A stretch of DNA of 64,000 nt from an uncultured Acetatifactor sp. (GCF_910585425.1 NZ_CAJUCP010000019.1:1-64000); one strand, 5' to 3'; positions 18,179-28,204 are shown, counted from the first letter of the stretch. A program made the numbers and translations. The notes: generated by a model not told the origin, from the sequence alone.

Positions 18179-20113
18179 TTATTGCCTGATGTATTCCACA
18201 GCCAGGCTGCTCCTGGGCCGCTTCAGCTCAAAGGCGTATCCTGCAGCTAAGGTGCTTCCGCCGACTATCCGTTCCGTCATATGATAATCCTCGTCCGATA
18301 TCCGAAGCAGATAATCGCTGTCCATGTCCAGTCCCCGCAGTGCGATAGTATGCTGCTCCTCTTTGTCCTCTTCCCGGCGGAAGACAAGGAGCACGCCGCT
18401 GTCCCGACTGCCGAACTGGCACATGCTCCAGTGGTCTTCCCGCAGGTCTGCCGTTGACAATGGGTAGAAATCCTCTTCCCAATACCCCCTTAGCCTTTTG
18501 TATTCCGCGAGAGCCGCATGGATTCTCTCAAAATCACATGCCTCGTCACGGACATCAAAGGAACCAGCAAGTCCATTGCTCATGGCAGACCGCATGTCAT
18601 ATGCGGCAGCATCCCATGACGCGATTGCATGGTAAACCATATAGCCGGAAAGCCCCAGGTTCTGATTCTGGTTCCACAATGCTGTCTTCATGGATTCAGA
18701 AGCCGGGTAGCATCCGGTATCGCTCCTCCAGCAGAACACGGTTCGGATACTGGACTCCAGATCAATCCTGTTACCACCGCTGGCACAATTGTCAATCATC
18801 AGATGTGGAAACCGCTCCAGAAGAGCGTCCCAAAATCGATACAGACCTTCTATATGTTTTATTTCAGTAATTCCTTTTCGATATATGGAATCCTTTTCCG
18901 CCCAAAAGATATCAGGATAGATATTGAAGTCATGTCGGTATATATCAATCTGATTCTCATCAATAAAATCGCCAATCAACCCTGTAATCCAGTCCACGGC
19001 TTCAGGATTCGACATGTCGAACAACATTCCTGCACAGCCTACGTTGCAGAAGCCATCGGCATCCTCCTCCCCCGGTTCGCCCCGGAGCAGGAATTCCGGG
19101 TGCTCTCTGGCTGTCTCCGTACCCCGGTAGACCCGCTCAGGCTCAAACCATACCATGGTGCGGAGCCCTTTTTCATGGGCGTATTTCGAGATGCCTGAAA
19201 GCCCGTCCAGGCCCTCCCTGAAAGAGTAATTGCCCACCCCTTTCGGGAAGCCTCCGGCAAACCAGGCGGCATCCATCCAATAAACGTCAAAATATGCGCA
19301 TCTTTCAGCGTAATCTATCTCCTGCATCTGGCCGCTCGTCGTATTCCACTGAGGAATCTTATAGCTGTAGCGGTCGAAGTTCTGAAGGGCCATGGGCATC
19401 TTCATTTGGTCGCCGAATCTTCTCTTCGGGCTGAAATACTCTTTCATCAGCCGCCGGAACCGATTGTGCGCTGCCACGGCGTTTCCCTCATATGCCATGA
19501 GCAATATCTTTGGAAACCGCAGGCTTTCATGTGGTTCCATATAAAAATGCACGTCCGGCAATCCGGATTTCAAGATGAAACCATCTTTATCTCTGAACAG
19601 TTCATAAAACCATGTCCCGCTCCAGCCTATGCCACAGATCAGGCCGTCATGGGAGCCACAGATATCGAAAAAGGGAAACGCGCCTTGGGAGGATTTCCCG
19701 TTCTTCGGCCTGATGGATATGGAATCCCCGATTTCCACCTTGTTCGTAAAAGGGAGAAAACTTTCCCCTGTGCAGCTGTCCCCCAGGATTCCCTTATGAA
19801 TAAGGGGCTCCTGCGGCGGCAGGGGAATCCTAAGATATGCGATGTCCAGCTCCGTAAGGAATCTGCTGGGCTCATCCGAGTGATTCGTTGCCGTCATCTG
19901 CCAGTCCACGGCTCCGAACTCGGGATATTGCTTCATGCATATCGTGAACTCCATGCCGCCTTTTCGGATACAGAAGGATTCCGTAAGGTCTTCAGGACGA
20001 TAAAACAGGATTTCCTGGCCACCATAGCAAATCCGCGCAAAACGCCCTTCCGCAGATTTTGAGCCTTCCAGCAGATTCCTTCTGATATGTCGCGCTATAT
20101 AATTTGTTTCCAT
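18179..20113 (-). CDS. GH36 alpha-galactosidase-like enzyme
   Basis: A 644-residue cytoplasmic enzyme of the melibiase/GH36 group: N-terminal beta-sandwich, central TIM barrel and a small C-terminal beta domain. The nucleophile is predicted as Asp395 in DIYRHDFNIYP, which varies from the usual KWDMN. The acid/base is predicted as Asp465 in CWRSDTGCYP. The GH36 signature DNCASGGNRID is at 441-451. The YRHD variation at the nucleophile strand suggests a substrate other than plain alpha-galactosides. It is about 100 residues shorter than the typical 720-residue GH36. It follows the GH172 copy B gene closely and should be co-expressed with it. Confidence 0.85.
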   Translation of the reverse strand: METNYIARHIRRNLLEGSKSAEGRFARICYGGQEILFYRPEDLTESFCIRKGGMEFTICMKQYPEFGAVDWQMTATNHSDEPSRFLTELDIAYLRIPLPPQEPLIHKGILGDSCTGESFLPFTNKVEIGDSISIRPKNGKSSQGAFPFFDICGSHDGLICGIGWSGTWFYELFRDKDGFILKSGLPDVHFYMEPHESLRFPKILLMAYEGNAVAAHNRFRRLMKEYFSPKRRFGDQMKMPMALQNFDRYSYKIPQWNTTSGQMQEIDYAERCAYFDVYWMDAAWFAGGFPKGVGNYSFREGLDGLSGISKYAHEKGLRTMVWFEPERVYRGTETAREHPEFLLRGEPGEEDADGFCNVGCAGMLFDMSNPEAVDWITGLIGDFIDENQIDIYRHDFNIYPDIFWAEKDSIYRKGITEIKHIEGLYRFWDALLERFPHLMIDNCASGGNRIDLESSIRTVFCWRSDTGCYPASESMKTALWNQNQNLGLSGYMVYHAIASWDAAAYDMRSAMSNGLAGSFDVRDEACDFERIHAALAEYKRLRGYWEEDFYPLSTADLREDHWSMCQFGSRDSGVLLVFRREEDKEEQHTIALRGLDMDSDYLLRISDEDYHMTERIVGGSTLAAGYAFELKRPRSSLAVEYIRQ

Positions 20114-20153
20114 ATATTATCCTTTCCTGTGCTTGAATCGAACTTGCCGATAG

Positions 20154-20188
20154 AAAAGGCAGCCAGCTATCTGAAAACCAGCTGCCTC
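20154..20188 (-). terminator. Hairpin between GH172 copy B and GH36
   Basis: On the minus strand AGGCAGC...GCTGCCTTTTC, a 7-bp stem followed by four T. It resembles the hairpin behind GH172 copy A. It may only partly terminate, since the GH36 gene follows within 45 nt. Confidence 0.5.
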
Positions 20189-20214
20189 CTCTCCATATAT
20201 GGTATCATGTATAT

Positions 20215-21282
<1,068 letters not shown>

Positions 21283-21333
21283 TTTCGTCCTCCTTTTTCA
21301 TCAATTGCCTAAAAAACACGAAGTTTGGGGCCC

Positions 21334-21684
21334 TTAAAGACGGCCGTACTTCCGCCGCGCATCCACCATAGCCTGGTAATTCTCTGCCGGAATTCCCTTG
21401 AAGATCCACAGATAAGCCGGATCATCGGGGGCTACCTCCCAATATCCGGGAATGCAGCGGATTGCGCAATGCCCCAGCGTCTCCGCGACCTCAATCAGGA
21501 GATCGGCATTGTAACAGATTGCCCTTTCCTTTTCGGCCTCACTGAGCTTATCAAACACAAACCCAAGGACCGGTTCCCTGCCAAACATCTCCTGAAACAG
21601 ATGGAATTCCAGTTCCCAGAAAGGAATCTCATCCTCGGGCTGTTGACAGTTTAACGCTGCAAGCATCCTTTTCTTTGGTGTCAT
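21334..21684 (-). pseudogene. Truncated UroD-family (uroporphyrinogen decarboxylase-like) fragment
   Basis: A 116-residue ORF with a good ribosome binding site (GGGAGGAATGGGAT). Its beginning, MTPKKRMLAALNCQQPEDE, and the following FWELEFH match the N-terminal part of UroD-fold proteins, which normally have about 340 residues. The frame stops at 21334, and the next gene (GH172 copy B) begins 51 nt later, so the remaining two thirds of the barrel are absent. No matching frame continues in the window. Most likely a deletion remnant. An independent short protein cannot be excluded. Confidence 0.6.
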
Positions 21685-21766
21685 ATCCCATTCCTCCCTC
21701 TCATAATGTACGCTCTTCCTCAGTTATAGTAATATGGTTCCCTGCACTATAGTGGTTCGGCTCCGG

Positions 21767-23815
21767 TCACCTTGTGGTCATGCGCTTCAAAAGCAATGGC
21801 ATGAACATTGCTCCCTGCACGGTTCTGTTCTGGAAGGAGCACAGGGGACACTGTCTTGCTTCTTCCGTCATATACCAGTCGGTAAAGGGAACCCTGTCAG
21901 GGCTTTCCTCCAGGAACCGCAGGATATCCCCGGAAAACTCCTCCACTGTCCTTCCTGTGCCGTCCAGCGAAGCGGCCCATATCATCCAGTCGCTTTTCGT
22001 GTAGCTTTCTATAGAATACAGGGGAACGCCGTAGGCATTGCGTTTCCGGTGGTACAGCGCTATTTCCTGCTGATAGAAATCTTCGTCCCAAAGCTTCGTC
22101 CCGAAAGCTAAGTCCCAGACAGCATTGTATTTCAGGCTCCAGCTCTCCTCCTCGGCATCGAAGGTGAATTTCGTATGGTCCGTGCCAAGGGCCCGGGTAT
22201 AGACATCCCTGGCCATTTCCCGGGCTTTTTCATGAAAGAGGTCTGCCTGGTCTGTCCGCTGGGCGGTCTCCAGAAGGATGGCATAGGCCTCTACCCCCAT
22301 GACAGCTTTCATGGCCAGATTGATATTATGGTCTATATGGCCCGCATAGTCGTCAGTACAAAGCTGCTGGCCGGGATTTGCGCCATTTTGCAGCAGGTAT
22401 TCTGCCCAGGTCTCGAAAAGCGGAAGCTGCTGCTGTAGTTCTTCCTTTGCCCTTTCGGAATCGAGCCTTGCCAGGGCAGCCTCCAGAATCAGCATGTTAC
22501 CGCACTCCTCTATCGGCATCTGATATCGCAAATCATAGATATCGGCACAGGTCGGCATCTGCCAGAGCATAGGATAGCGGTGTCCGTCCGGTTCCGCTTC
22601 GCCTTCCAGATACTGGATTGAGCCGGGCTTCTGACGATACCCGTATACCTGGCCGGTGACATGAGGATAGCGCCCTGCATCGTGGGGTGCAAAGTCAAAG
22701 TTCCATATGGGCAGCTTCGCGAACCTGAACACCGGGCGCATCATGCCACGCACCAGCTCCGGATTGTACAGGAAAAACAATGGAGCCGACGGATAGGTCA
22801 CGTCCACGGTGGCAGCGCAGCCGTTGGAATGGCATTCCTTGGAAATGAAGACAGGATTCCCGTCCTCATCCGCGATGAGCTTGTGAGCCGCTATGGACTG
22901 ACGGTAGGCGGCAATGCATATTTTCGTATAGGAGGGGCCGAATTCCATGGCATCCCGCTCCATAGCCGTTTCGAAGGCCTCGCATCTGCGCAGCAGGCTG
23001 TCGTGTTCTTCCAGGGCTTCGGAAATCATGTCGTGGATGTTCTTTCCATTTCTGGCCCAGTAGCCGGGAAGCATCCTGCCGAAATATTGGATGGACGCAA
23101 TGTCGTCATAGGCGGCTACGAGGGAAACCTTCTCCCAGCTTCCCGGTTTTGCCTGGAGCTGCGCCTTAGCCCGGAGGCTGTGGGCATCCTGCGCATAACC
23201 CACCTCCAGCGGCTCCGCCTCCGCCGCAGCCAGATAGAGATAGCCCCAGTCGATGGTCACGCTGTCACCGCTATATCCCAGGGGGCTTTGCTCCCTGAGT
23301 CCCATCCATGCAATCCGGCTGTCGGCGGGCGCGTAGCAGCCTCCTCCTATCTTTCCGGTCTGTCCTTCGTCGCAACAAAGCTCTCCATCAAACTCCAGGA
23401 CCACCTCCACCATATGGCTCTTCCCGTCCATAGACCGGACTGCCATGTCCACATAGGAGCAGGGCCTGGACAATATGTCCAAATCCTCTAAAAGCAGCGG
23501 TGTCCAGAAATCCACGGCAAGCTCCACCCCTGCGTCCTGAAAGCGGTAGACGCTGTGCAGGGCGGTCACGGAAAGGGCTGTCTGCTCCATGGCCTCGGCT
23601 TCGCCCAGTCCCATGAAGCGGTATTCCCGGCCATCAATCCTGGCAGTCCCGGCCACCCGCTTGCGCCGTCCTGTCCAGTGCATGGCGTCCGTCCCTGTCA
23701 GGCAATCGCTTCCTGACCAGAGGCTGAAATAGGGGTCGCAGGTAATCAACGGGACTGCAGGAAGACGTCCCAAAGCTATCCTGCGGATGCCTTCTTTTCT
23801 ACTGTTCTGTTCCAT
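21767..23815 (-). CDS. DUF4965/glutaminase A-like protein (six-hairpin glycosidase fold)
   Basis: A 682-residue protein with the domain series of the fungal glutaminase GtaA family. An N-terminal DUF4964-like segment (PAVPLITCDPYFSLWSGSD) is followed by a beta-sandwich DUF5127-like region (about 80-300), a DUF4965-like segment (SIQYLEGEAEPDGHRYPMLW) and a C-terminal alpha/alpha-barrel DUF1793-like part (about 430-660, with CTDDYAGHIDHNINLAMKA). No signal peptide, unlike the secreted fungal enzymes. Inside a glycosidase cluster it is more likely to act on a sugar than on glutamine, which is inference from fold and context. It has its own strong promoter. Confidence 0.78.
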   Translation of the reverse strand: MEQNSRKEGIRRIALGRLPAVPLITCDPYFSLWSGSDCLTGTDAMHWTGRRKRVAGTARIDGREYRFMGLGEAEAMEQTALSVTALHSVYRFQDAGVELAVDFWTPLLLEDLDILSRPCSYVDMAVRSMDGKSHMVEVVLEFDGELCCDEGQTGKIGGGCYAPADSRIAWMGLREQSPLGYSGDSVTIDWGYLYLAAAEAEPLEVGYAQDAHSLRAKAQLQAKPGSWEKVSLVAAYDDIASIQYFGRMLPGYWARNGKNIHDMISEALEEHDSLLRRCEAFETAMERDAMEFGPSYTKICIAAYRQSIAAHKLIADEDGNPVFISKECHSNGCAATVDVTYPSAPLFFLYNPELVRGMMRPVFRFAKLPIWNFDFAPHDAGRYPHVTGQVYGYRQKPGSIQYLEGEAEPDGHRYPMLWQMPTCADIYDLRYQMPIEECGNMLILEAALARLDSERAKEELQQQLPLFETWAEYLLQNGANPGQQLCTDDYAGHIDHNINLAMKAVMGVEAYAILLETAQRTDQADLFHEKAREMARDVYTRALGTDHTKFTFDAEEESWSLKYNAVWDLAFGTKLWDEDFYQQEIALYHRKRNAYGVPLYSIESYTKSDWMIWAASLDGTGRTVEEFSGDILRFLEESPDRVPFTDWYMTEEARQCPLCSFQNRTVQGAMFMPLLLKRMTTR

Positions 23816-23967
23816 AAGCTCTCCTTTCTCTCAAAAAATCCTTATGCCGGGGGCAGCAAGTAAAACAGCATGCGCTGGCCATGGACGCGGCGAAGGTCTC
23901 CTTGGGATTGTCCATTTATAAGCCTTAGAGTCGCTTCTTAATAATAAGGTTTGACTATTTCAAAATA

Positions 23968-23996
23968 AGTATACTTTAATTTTGTCATTCTGTCAA
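23968..23996 (-). promoter_or_regulatory. Strong sigma-A promoter of the DUF4965 gene
   Basis: Minus-strand TTGACA (23991-23996), 17-nt spacer, TATACT (23968-23973). It lies in the 395-nt gap 23816-24210. The rest of that gap holds the terminator at 24054-24101 and about 150 nt of untranslated leader with nothing else recognised. The palindrome AAGTATACTT covers the -10 box and could be part of an operator. Confidence 0.78.
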
Positions 23997-24053
23997 GAAA
24001 GTTTTCTTCTCATATTGTTAATTGGGCCTAAATATTTCTTCTCATACAGGCCA

Positions 24054-24101
24054 TAAAAATCCCCCGACAATTCTCAGGAATCTATCGAGCATTGTCGGGG
24101 A
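24054..24101 (-). terminator. Intrinsic terminator after the epimerase gene
   Basis: On the minus strand CCCCGACAATG...CATT/AATTGTCGGGG forms a stem of at least 10 bp followed by GATTTTTA. It ends the dehydrogenase-epimerase operon. Confidence 0.85.
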
Positions 24102-24210
24102 TAGATAGCCCCTGTCAGCAGATGGTCCTGCTCCGGAAGAACACCCCATATACCGCCCTTCTTCATAGCTCCAGCCATCCAAATCCGAGGGTAAAAAGCA
24201 TGGTCTTCAT

Positions 24211-25077
24211 CTATTCGAACATCCCTTTCTCGAAGAGCAAAGCCTCCCGCGCCTCCTGATCCAGCATCTCCTCCGTGATGCCTGCCCTGAGCTCCCTCCA
24301 GATGTGGATGTCCCGCTCAATCTGCCCGCCTCTGCGCACGAAGGGCTCCATGACAGCATAGCCGTCGAATCCCACCTCCCTTAAGGCTTCTCCGATTTCC
24401 TTCCAGGGCATGCGGCCCTGTCCGGGCACTTTCCGGTTGCACTCTCCCGTATGGAAGTGGCACAGCAAATCCCCGGCTGTACGGATTGCGCCCGCCATGT
24501 CGTCCTCCTCGATGTTCATGTGGAAGGTGTCCAGCATAAGCCTTACGTTTTCCTTGTCCACTTCCTTTACGAAACGGACACCCTCTTCGGCCGTATTCAG
24601 CAGATGGTTCTCAAAGCGGTTCAGCACCTCCATCCCAAGCTGGATGCCATAGGGCTTCGCCAGGTTCGCCATGATACGCATCCCCTCCACGCTGTATTTC
24701 CAGTCCTCTTCCTTGCATACCGGCTTTGTGAAGTCGATGGGCCAGTAGGAATACAGCGCGCCGCCCAGATGGCGGATTTCCAACTGCCCCATGACGTCGA
24801 AGAGGCGCCTGAACCACTCTGTGGCGTTTTCCCGTATTTTTTTATCTGATGAGCCGATATTATGGTCGAAGGACGGGCCGTATCCGGCAGTCAGGGTGAT
24901 TCCCCGGGCCTTTGCGCGCTCCCGCAGAGCCACAATCTGGGCCTTTGAATAGTCCGGCAGGGGCTTTGCGCCGATTTCCAGCGCATCGAAGCCCAGACGT
25001 GCCACCTTGTCCACATAGGGGACATAATCCGCCTCCCACTGGGTCTCCCAGTAGGCGTAATAAATTCCATATTTCAT
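24211..25077 (-). CDS. D-allulose (psicose)/D-tagatose 3-epimerase-like enzyme
   Basis: A 288-residue TIM-barrel sugar epimerase. It begins MKYGIYYAYWE, like the clostridial D-psicose 3-epimerases. The four metal ligands known from that family fall at the same numbers: Glu150 (GMEVLNRFEN), Asp183 (MLDTFHMN), His209 (HFHTGECN) and Glu244 (VMEPFV). GGALYSYWPIDF and GECNRKVPG are further hallmarks. The expected reaction is C3 epimerisation of ketohexoses (D-fructose/D-allulose, D-tagatose/D-sorbose). It sits 177 nt downstream of a polyol-type dehydrogenase gene with a shared promoter at 26403-26431, so a ketose/polyol pathway is likely. Very strong family call; natural substrate inferred. Confidence 0.93.
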   Translation of the reverse strand: MKYGIYYAYWETQWEADYVPYVDKVARLGFDALEIGAKPLPDYSKAQIVALRERAKARGITLTAGYGPSFDHNIGSSDKKIRENATEWFRRLFDVMGQLEIRHLGGALYSYWPIDFTKPVCKEEDWKYSVEGMRIMANLAKPYGIQLGMEVLNRFENHLLNTAEEGVRFVKEVDKENVRLMLDTFHMNIEEDDMAGAIRTAGDLLCHFHTGECNRKVPGQGRMPWKEIGEALREVGFDGYAVMEPFVRRGGQIERDIHIWRELRAGITEEMLDQEAREALLFEKGMFE

Positions 25078-25254
25078 ACTCTTTCGCTCCTATACTTGGT
25101 TCCGCGTCAAGAGGCCGCTGCCCTCACGCTTTCGGCGGACGCAGGCTGTCCCTGTACTGCTCGGGAAGCCTGTGCGGCCGTGTGCCCGGAACTTTTTACC
25201 TGATGTCCCAGGGGCGTGTGCCTCCCGGCGGCCCGGAATCTGTCTGCACACGAT

Positions 25255-26334
25255 TCAGTCGAATCTGAAAGCGATTTTGAAGTCGCCGTATTTTCCGGTG
25301 GCGTAATCGAAAGCCTTTTCCCACTCCTCCAGCCGGAAGAAGGTCTTGACGATGCCCTCGGTCTTCAGCTTCCCATTTGCGATGTTCTCGATGACATAGG
25401 GGTAGCAGTAAGGGCTTAAGTGGGATCCCAGCACGTCCAGCTCCTTGTTGTCCCCAATCAGCGTCCAGTCCACGGTGGTCTGCTGGGCGAACACGCCGAA
25501 CTCCACGAACCGGCCCAGCCGCCGTACCATCTGCAGGCCCTGGACCACGCTGGAGGGATGGCCTGTGGCCTCTATGTAGATGTCGCAGCCGTAGCCTTCC
25601 GTCAAATCTCTTATGATTTGAAGGGCGTCTTCCTTCCCGGGATTTATCACAATGTCCGCCCCGAATTCCTTCGCCTTCTGCAGGCGTTCGTCCATCATGT
25701 CCAGGGCTATCAGCCTGGCCGGGTTCATCTGTCTGGCGTAGGTGATCATCCCCAGACCCAGAGTGCCCGCGCCGGATATGACCACCACGTCCTCGATGCC
25801 GATGTCCGCCCGGTCTACCGCATGCTTGGAGCAGCTATAGGGCTCAATCATCAAAGCCTGCTCCAGCGTCATCTCCTCCGGCACCCTGTGGACCACCGCG
25901 TTCTTCGGAAAGCGCACATACTCCGCCATGCCGCCGTTGTTCTCCTTCTGGAAGCCGAAGATGGCGTGGGGCTCGCACATCCAGTAGCGGCCTGTCCGGC
26001 AGAACCTGCATTCGCCGCAGGGGATGATTTGGTCCGCGATGACGCGGTCGCCGATTTCGTAGGCTGTGACATTCTTTCCCCTGGCCGCCACATGGCCCAG
26101 GAATTCATGTCCCGGGATGAAGGGAGGGCGCACCCATTTCGCGTGGGTCTCGTCTCCCCAGGTGGAGTTGCCGTGATAGCATTTCAGGTCCCCCGCGCAG
26201 ATACCGCAGCCCTCGGTCTTGATGACAATATCGTCATCGCCGCATTCAGGGACGGGGTATTGGGCCTCAAAGCGGTAGTCGCCTTTGTCATAGGCCACCA
26301 ATGCTTTCATCGTCTTCGGTAATGTTCCGTTCAT
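25255..26334 (-). CDS. Zinc-dependent alcohol/polyol dehydrogenase (MDR family)
   Basis: A 359-residue medium-chain dehydrogenase. Catalytic zinc residues are suggested by GICAGDLKCYHG and GHEFLGHV, and structural zinc cysteines by CGECRFCRTGRYWMC. The NAD-binding motif GAGTLGLGMI comes next, followed shortly by an acidic strand end (ALDMMDE) that favours NAD over NADP. It resembles L-iditol/threonine/erythritol-type dehydrogenases and probably interconverts a polyol and the ketose used by the epimerase. First gene of its operon, with a perfect consensus promoter and a divergently placed-looking ROK repressor nearby. Confidence 0.87.
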   Translation of the reverse strand: MNGTLPKTMKALVAYDKGDYRFEAQYPVPECGDDDIVIKTEGCGICAGDLKCYHGNSTWGDETHAKWVRPPFIPGHEFLGHVAARGKNVTAYEIGDRVIADQIIPCGECRFCRTGRYWMCEPHAIFGFQKENNGGMAEYVRFPKNAVVHRVPEEMTLEQALMIEPYSCSKHAVDRADIGIEDVVVISGAGTLGLGMITYARQMNPARLIALDMMDERLQKAKEFGADIVINPGKEDALQIIRDLTEGYGCDIYIEATGHPSSVVQGLQMVRRLGRFVEFGVFAQQTTVDWTLIGDNKELDVLGSHLSPYCYPYVIENIANGKLKTEGIVKTFFRLEEWEKAFDYATGKYGDFKIAFRFD

Positions 26335-26402
26335 TTTCTCCCTCCTATCTGTATCGCATTTTCGCGATTGGTTTTAATAATAGAATCACTTTATGTAATG
26401 TA

Positions 26403-26431
26403 ATTATATAAAGGATGGGTAGATTTGTCAA
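26403..26431 (-). promoter_or_regulatory. Perfect consensus sigma-A promoter of the dehydrogenase-epimerase operon
   Basis: Minus-strand TTGACA (26426-26431), exactly 17-nt spacer, TATAAT (26403-26408), about 70 nt upstream of the dehydrogenase start. A promoter this strong is normally held down by a repressor. The ROK protein encoded just upstream is the obvious candidate, perhaps binding the AT-rich leader at 26370-26400. Confidence 0.87.
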
Positions 26432-26441
26432 TAGTTTTTCC

Positions 26442-26488
26442 TAAAAGAAAAAGGCGGAACGCTCTGCCTGAAAAGAGCTTTCCACCTT
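26442..26488 (-). terminator. Intrinsic terminator after the 63-codon ORF
   Basis: On the minus strand AAGGTGGAAAGCTC pairs with GAGCGTTCCGCCTT (two mismatched or wobble positions), followed by TTTCTTTT. It lies 43 nt behind the small ORF at 26531, so a transcript crossing that ORF ends here. Confidence 0.75.
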
Positions 26489-26530
26489 AACTATTCTCTA
26501 TGGAATTTTGATTCCTGCGCAAGTAGGATA

Positions 26531-26722
26531 CTATCCTTTTATCCTGTCGAGCTCCGTGAGATTTACGCCCAGACTTGATAACGTAACCTTCAATTCCAGG
26601 TAACGCTTGTACATTGAGTCATATGTGTCCGGCGCCACGTCCTTAATCGGTAACATCCAATCCTGCAACCTCGAAAACTCAGTCACACAGTCTTTAAAAT
26701 ATCTGCTGCATTTGGCATGCAA
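26531..26722 (-). CDS. Small protein of unknown function (63 residues)
   Basis: A short, mostly helical, charged protein ending SSLGVNLTELDRIKG. It would start with TTG at 26722, 7 nt after AGAGGGTG. It lies between the ROK repressor gene and a good terminator, so it is probably transcribed. The spacing of hydrophobic residues in YDSMYKRYLELK faintly recalls the C-terminal helix of FGGY sugar kinases. It could therefore be the tail of a deleted kinase rather than a gene. No function is claimed. Confidence 0.4.
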   Translation of the reverse strand: MHAKCSRYFKDCVTEFSRLQDWMLPIKDVAPDTYDSMYKRYLELKVTLSSLGVNLTELDRIKG

Positions 26723-26823
26723 GCACCCTCTTTCTGAAACACCGCAAACATAGCCCTCTTTTATATGCTGTCTCTTCCGGTTACAATTTCAGCATAACAG
26801 ATTTTTCAGGAAGTGTAAAGCCC

Positions 26824-27951
26824 TCAAATTTCAGCATTGAACGCTGCGATGAAGTTCAGGGCCGCCCCTGACGCAATTGCTGTCTTCTTATAGACGCATG
26901 TCCTCAGATATCCGCCGCCGTCCCCAAAGGAATTCAAAGCCGCCACCCTCTCCCGCAGATCCTCCAGATAGGCATCCAGGTATCCCCCTACATATCCCCC
27001 CAGCACGATGTCGCAGTCCAGCAGGGCGTGGACGGTATTCACCGTCAGGGCCAGATACCCCAGGTATTTGTCCCAGGCCCGGAGGAATTCCCGGTTCCCG
27101 TTCTCCAGGCCCGCGAAGAAATCCTGCAGGCTCCCCTCCGCAAGGCTGGACAGATTCTCCGCCGTGAGATAATTCTCCACGCAGCCCTTCTGGCCGCAGT
27201 AGCATTTCTGGCCGTCGGGAATCAAGGTCATATGCCCCACCTCCCCGGCCTTCTGGGTGGCGCCCGGGTATACGGTGTCGTCCAGGACGAAACACCCGCC
27301 GATGTTGTTGCTCAGCATGAGGTAGAAGGCGTTCCTCCTGTCAGGGTCCTTCCAGATCTCCGTGTAGGCAGCCGCGTTGGCATCGTTGAACAGCTCCACG
27401 GGGTATGGGATGTTGGCGGAAATCTGTTCATAGACATTGCTCTCCAGGTCGATGATCTTGCTGAAAAGGATGGTCCTGCGGTCGATGTCCACCAGCGCGG
27501 GCAGCCCTACGCCCACGCCCAGTATCTGCCCGCCTGTGAGTCCGGCCTTTTCCACCAGTTCCCGGAACAGGCTGCCCAGGTTTTTATAATAGGCCTCGCT
27601 GCTGGAGAAGGCAGCCCGGACGCGGCAGGATGTGATGATGTTCCCCAGGAGGTCAAGGGCGGCCATGGAGATGTGGTTGCTGGTGATTTCTATGCCGATG
27701 GCGGCTCTGGCATTGCTTACCAGGGAATAGGCCACCGCGTTGCGCCCTCCTGTGTTGCCACGGGAGCCGGACTGGGCGATCAGGCCCGCATCCAAGAGCC
27801 CGTCGATATTCTTCGCCACAGTGGGGATGCACAGTTGCAGGTCCGCCGCCAGCTCCTGCCTGGTCAGCATGCCGCCGGACAGGAATCTCTGGTAGATGCT
27901 GGTCTTGTTGATTTTCTTGATTTCCACGTTCAGGGGTCTCTTATTGGACAT
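26824..27951 (-). CDS. ROK-family transcriptional repressor (NagC/XylR type)
   Basis: 375 residues from the ATG at 27951 (MSNKRPLNVEIKKINK). The longer frame to 28059 would add an unlikely proline-rich extension. An N-terminal winged helix (about 10-70, TRQELAADLQLCIPTVAKNIDGLL) precedes a ROK sugar-binding domain with the zinc-type motif GHMTLIPDGQKCYCGQKGCVENY. ROK repressors release DNA on binding a sugar. Its neighbours are the dehydrogenase-epimerase operon downstream and the TetR gene across a palindromic spacer. Confidence 0.88.
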   Translation of the reverse strand: MSNKRPLNVEIKKINKTSIYQRFLSGGMLTRQELAADLQLCIPTVAKNIDGLLDAGLIAQSGSRGNTGGRNAVAYSLVSNARAAIGIEITSNHISMAALDLLGNIITSCRVRAAFSSSEAYYKNLGSLFRELVEKAGLTGGQILGVGVGLPALVDIDRRTILFSKIIDLESNVYEQISANIPYPVELFNDANAAAYTEIWKDPDRRNAFYLMLSNNIGGCFVLDDTVYPGATQKAGEVGHMTLIPDGQKCYCGQKGCVENYLTAENLSSLAEGSLQDFFAGLENGNREFLRAWDKYLGYLALTVNTVHALLDCDIVLGGYVGGYLDAYLEDLRERVAALNSFGDGGGYLRTCVYKKTAIASGAALNFIAAFNAEI

Positions 27952-28114
27952 AAACCATCCGCCTTTGTCTGAGATTGCCGGGCTATCGAAGAATGCCGGT
28001 AAGGGAAGGCGCGGCCGCCGGATCCACGATATGCCGGGAGGATTTAAGTATAACATCATGGTGCCGATAAATCAATCCGGGCGCTCAGAAAGACTTGATT
28101 TTTGTCGGTAAGCA

Positions 28115-28175
28115 TGATATCATAATAATGATACACATGTATCGCCAATACAATTGTATCATTATCATGATATCA
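28115..28175. promoter_or_regulatory. 20-bp inverted repeat, probable TetR operator
   Basis: TGATATCATAATAATGATAC (28115-28134) and its complement at 28156-28175 differ at one position and are 21 bp apart. Smaller palindromes (GATACACATGTATC, ATACAATTGTAT) fill the centre. The repeat ends 29 bp before the tetR start and lies between the divergent ROK and TetR genes, the classic place for an autoregulatory operator. Confidence 0.8.
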
Positions 28176-28204
28176 CTCTCGAACTGTCCATAGGAGGCAT
28201 CAAA

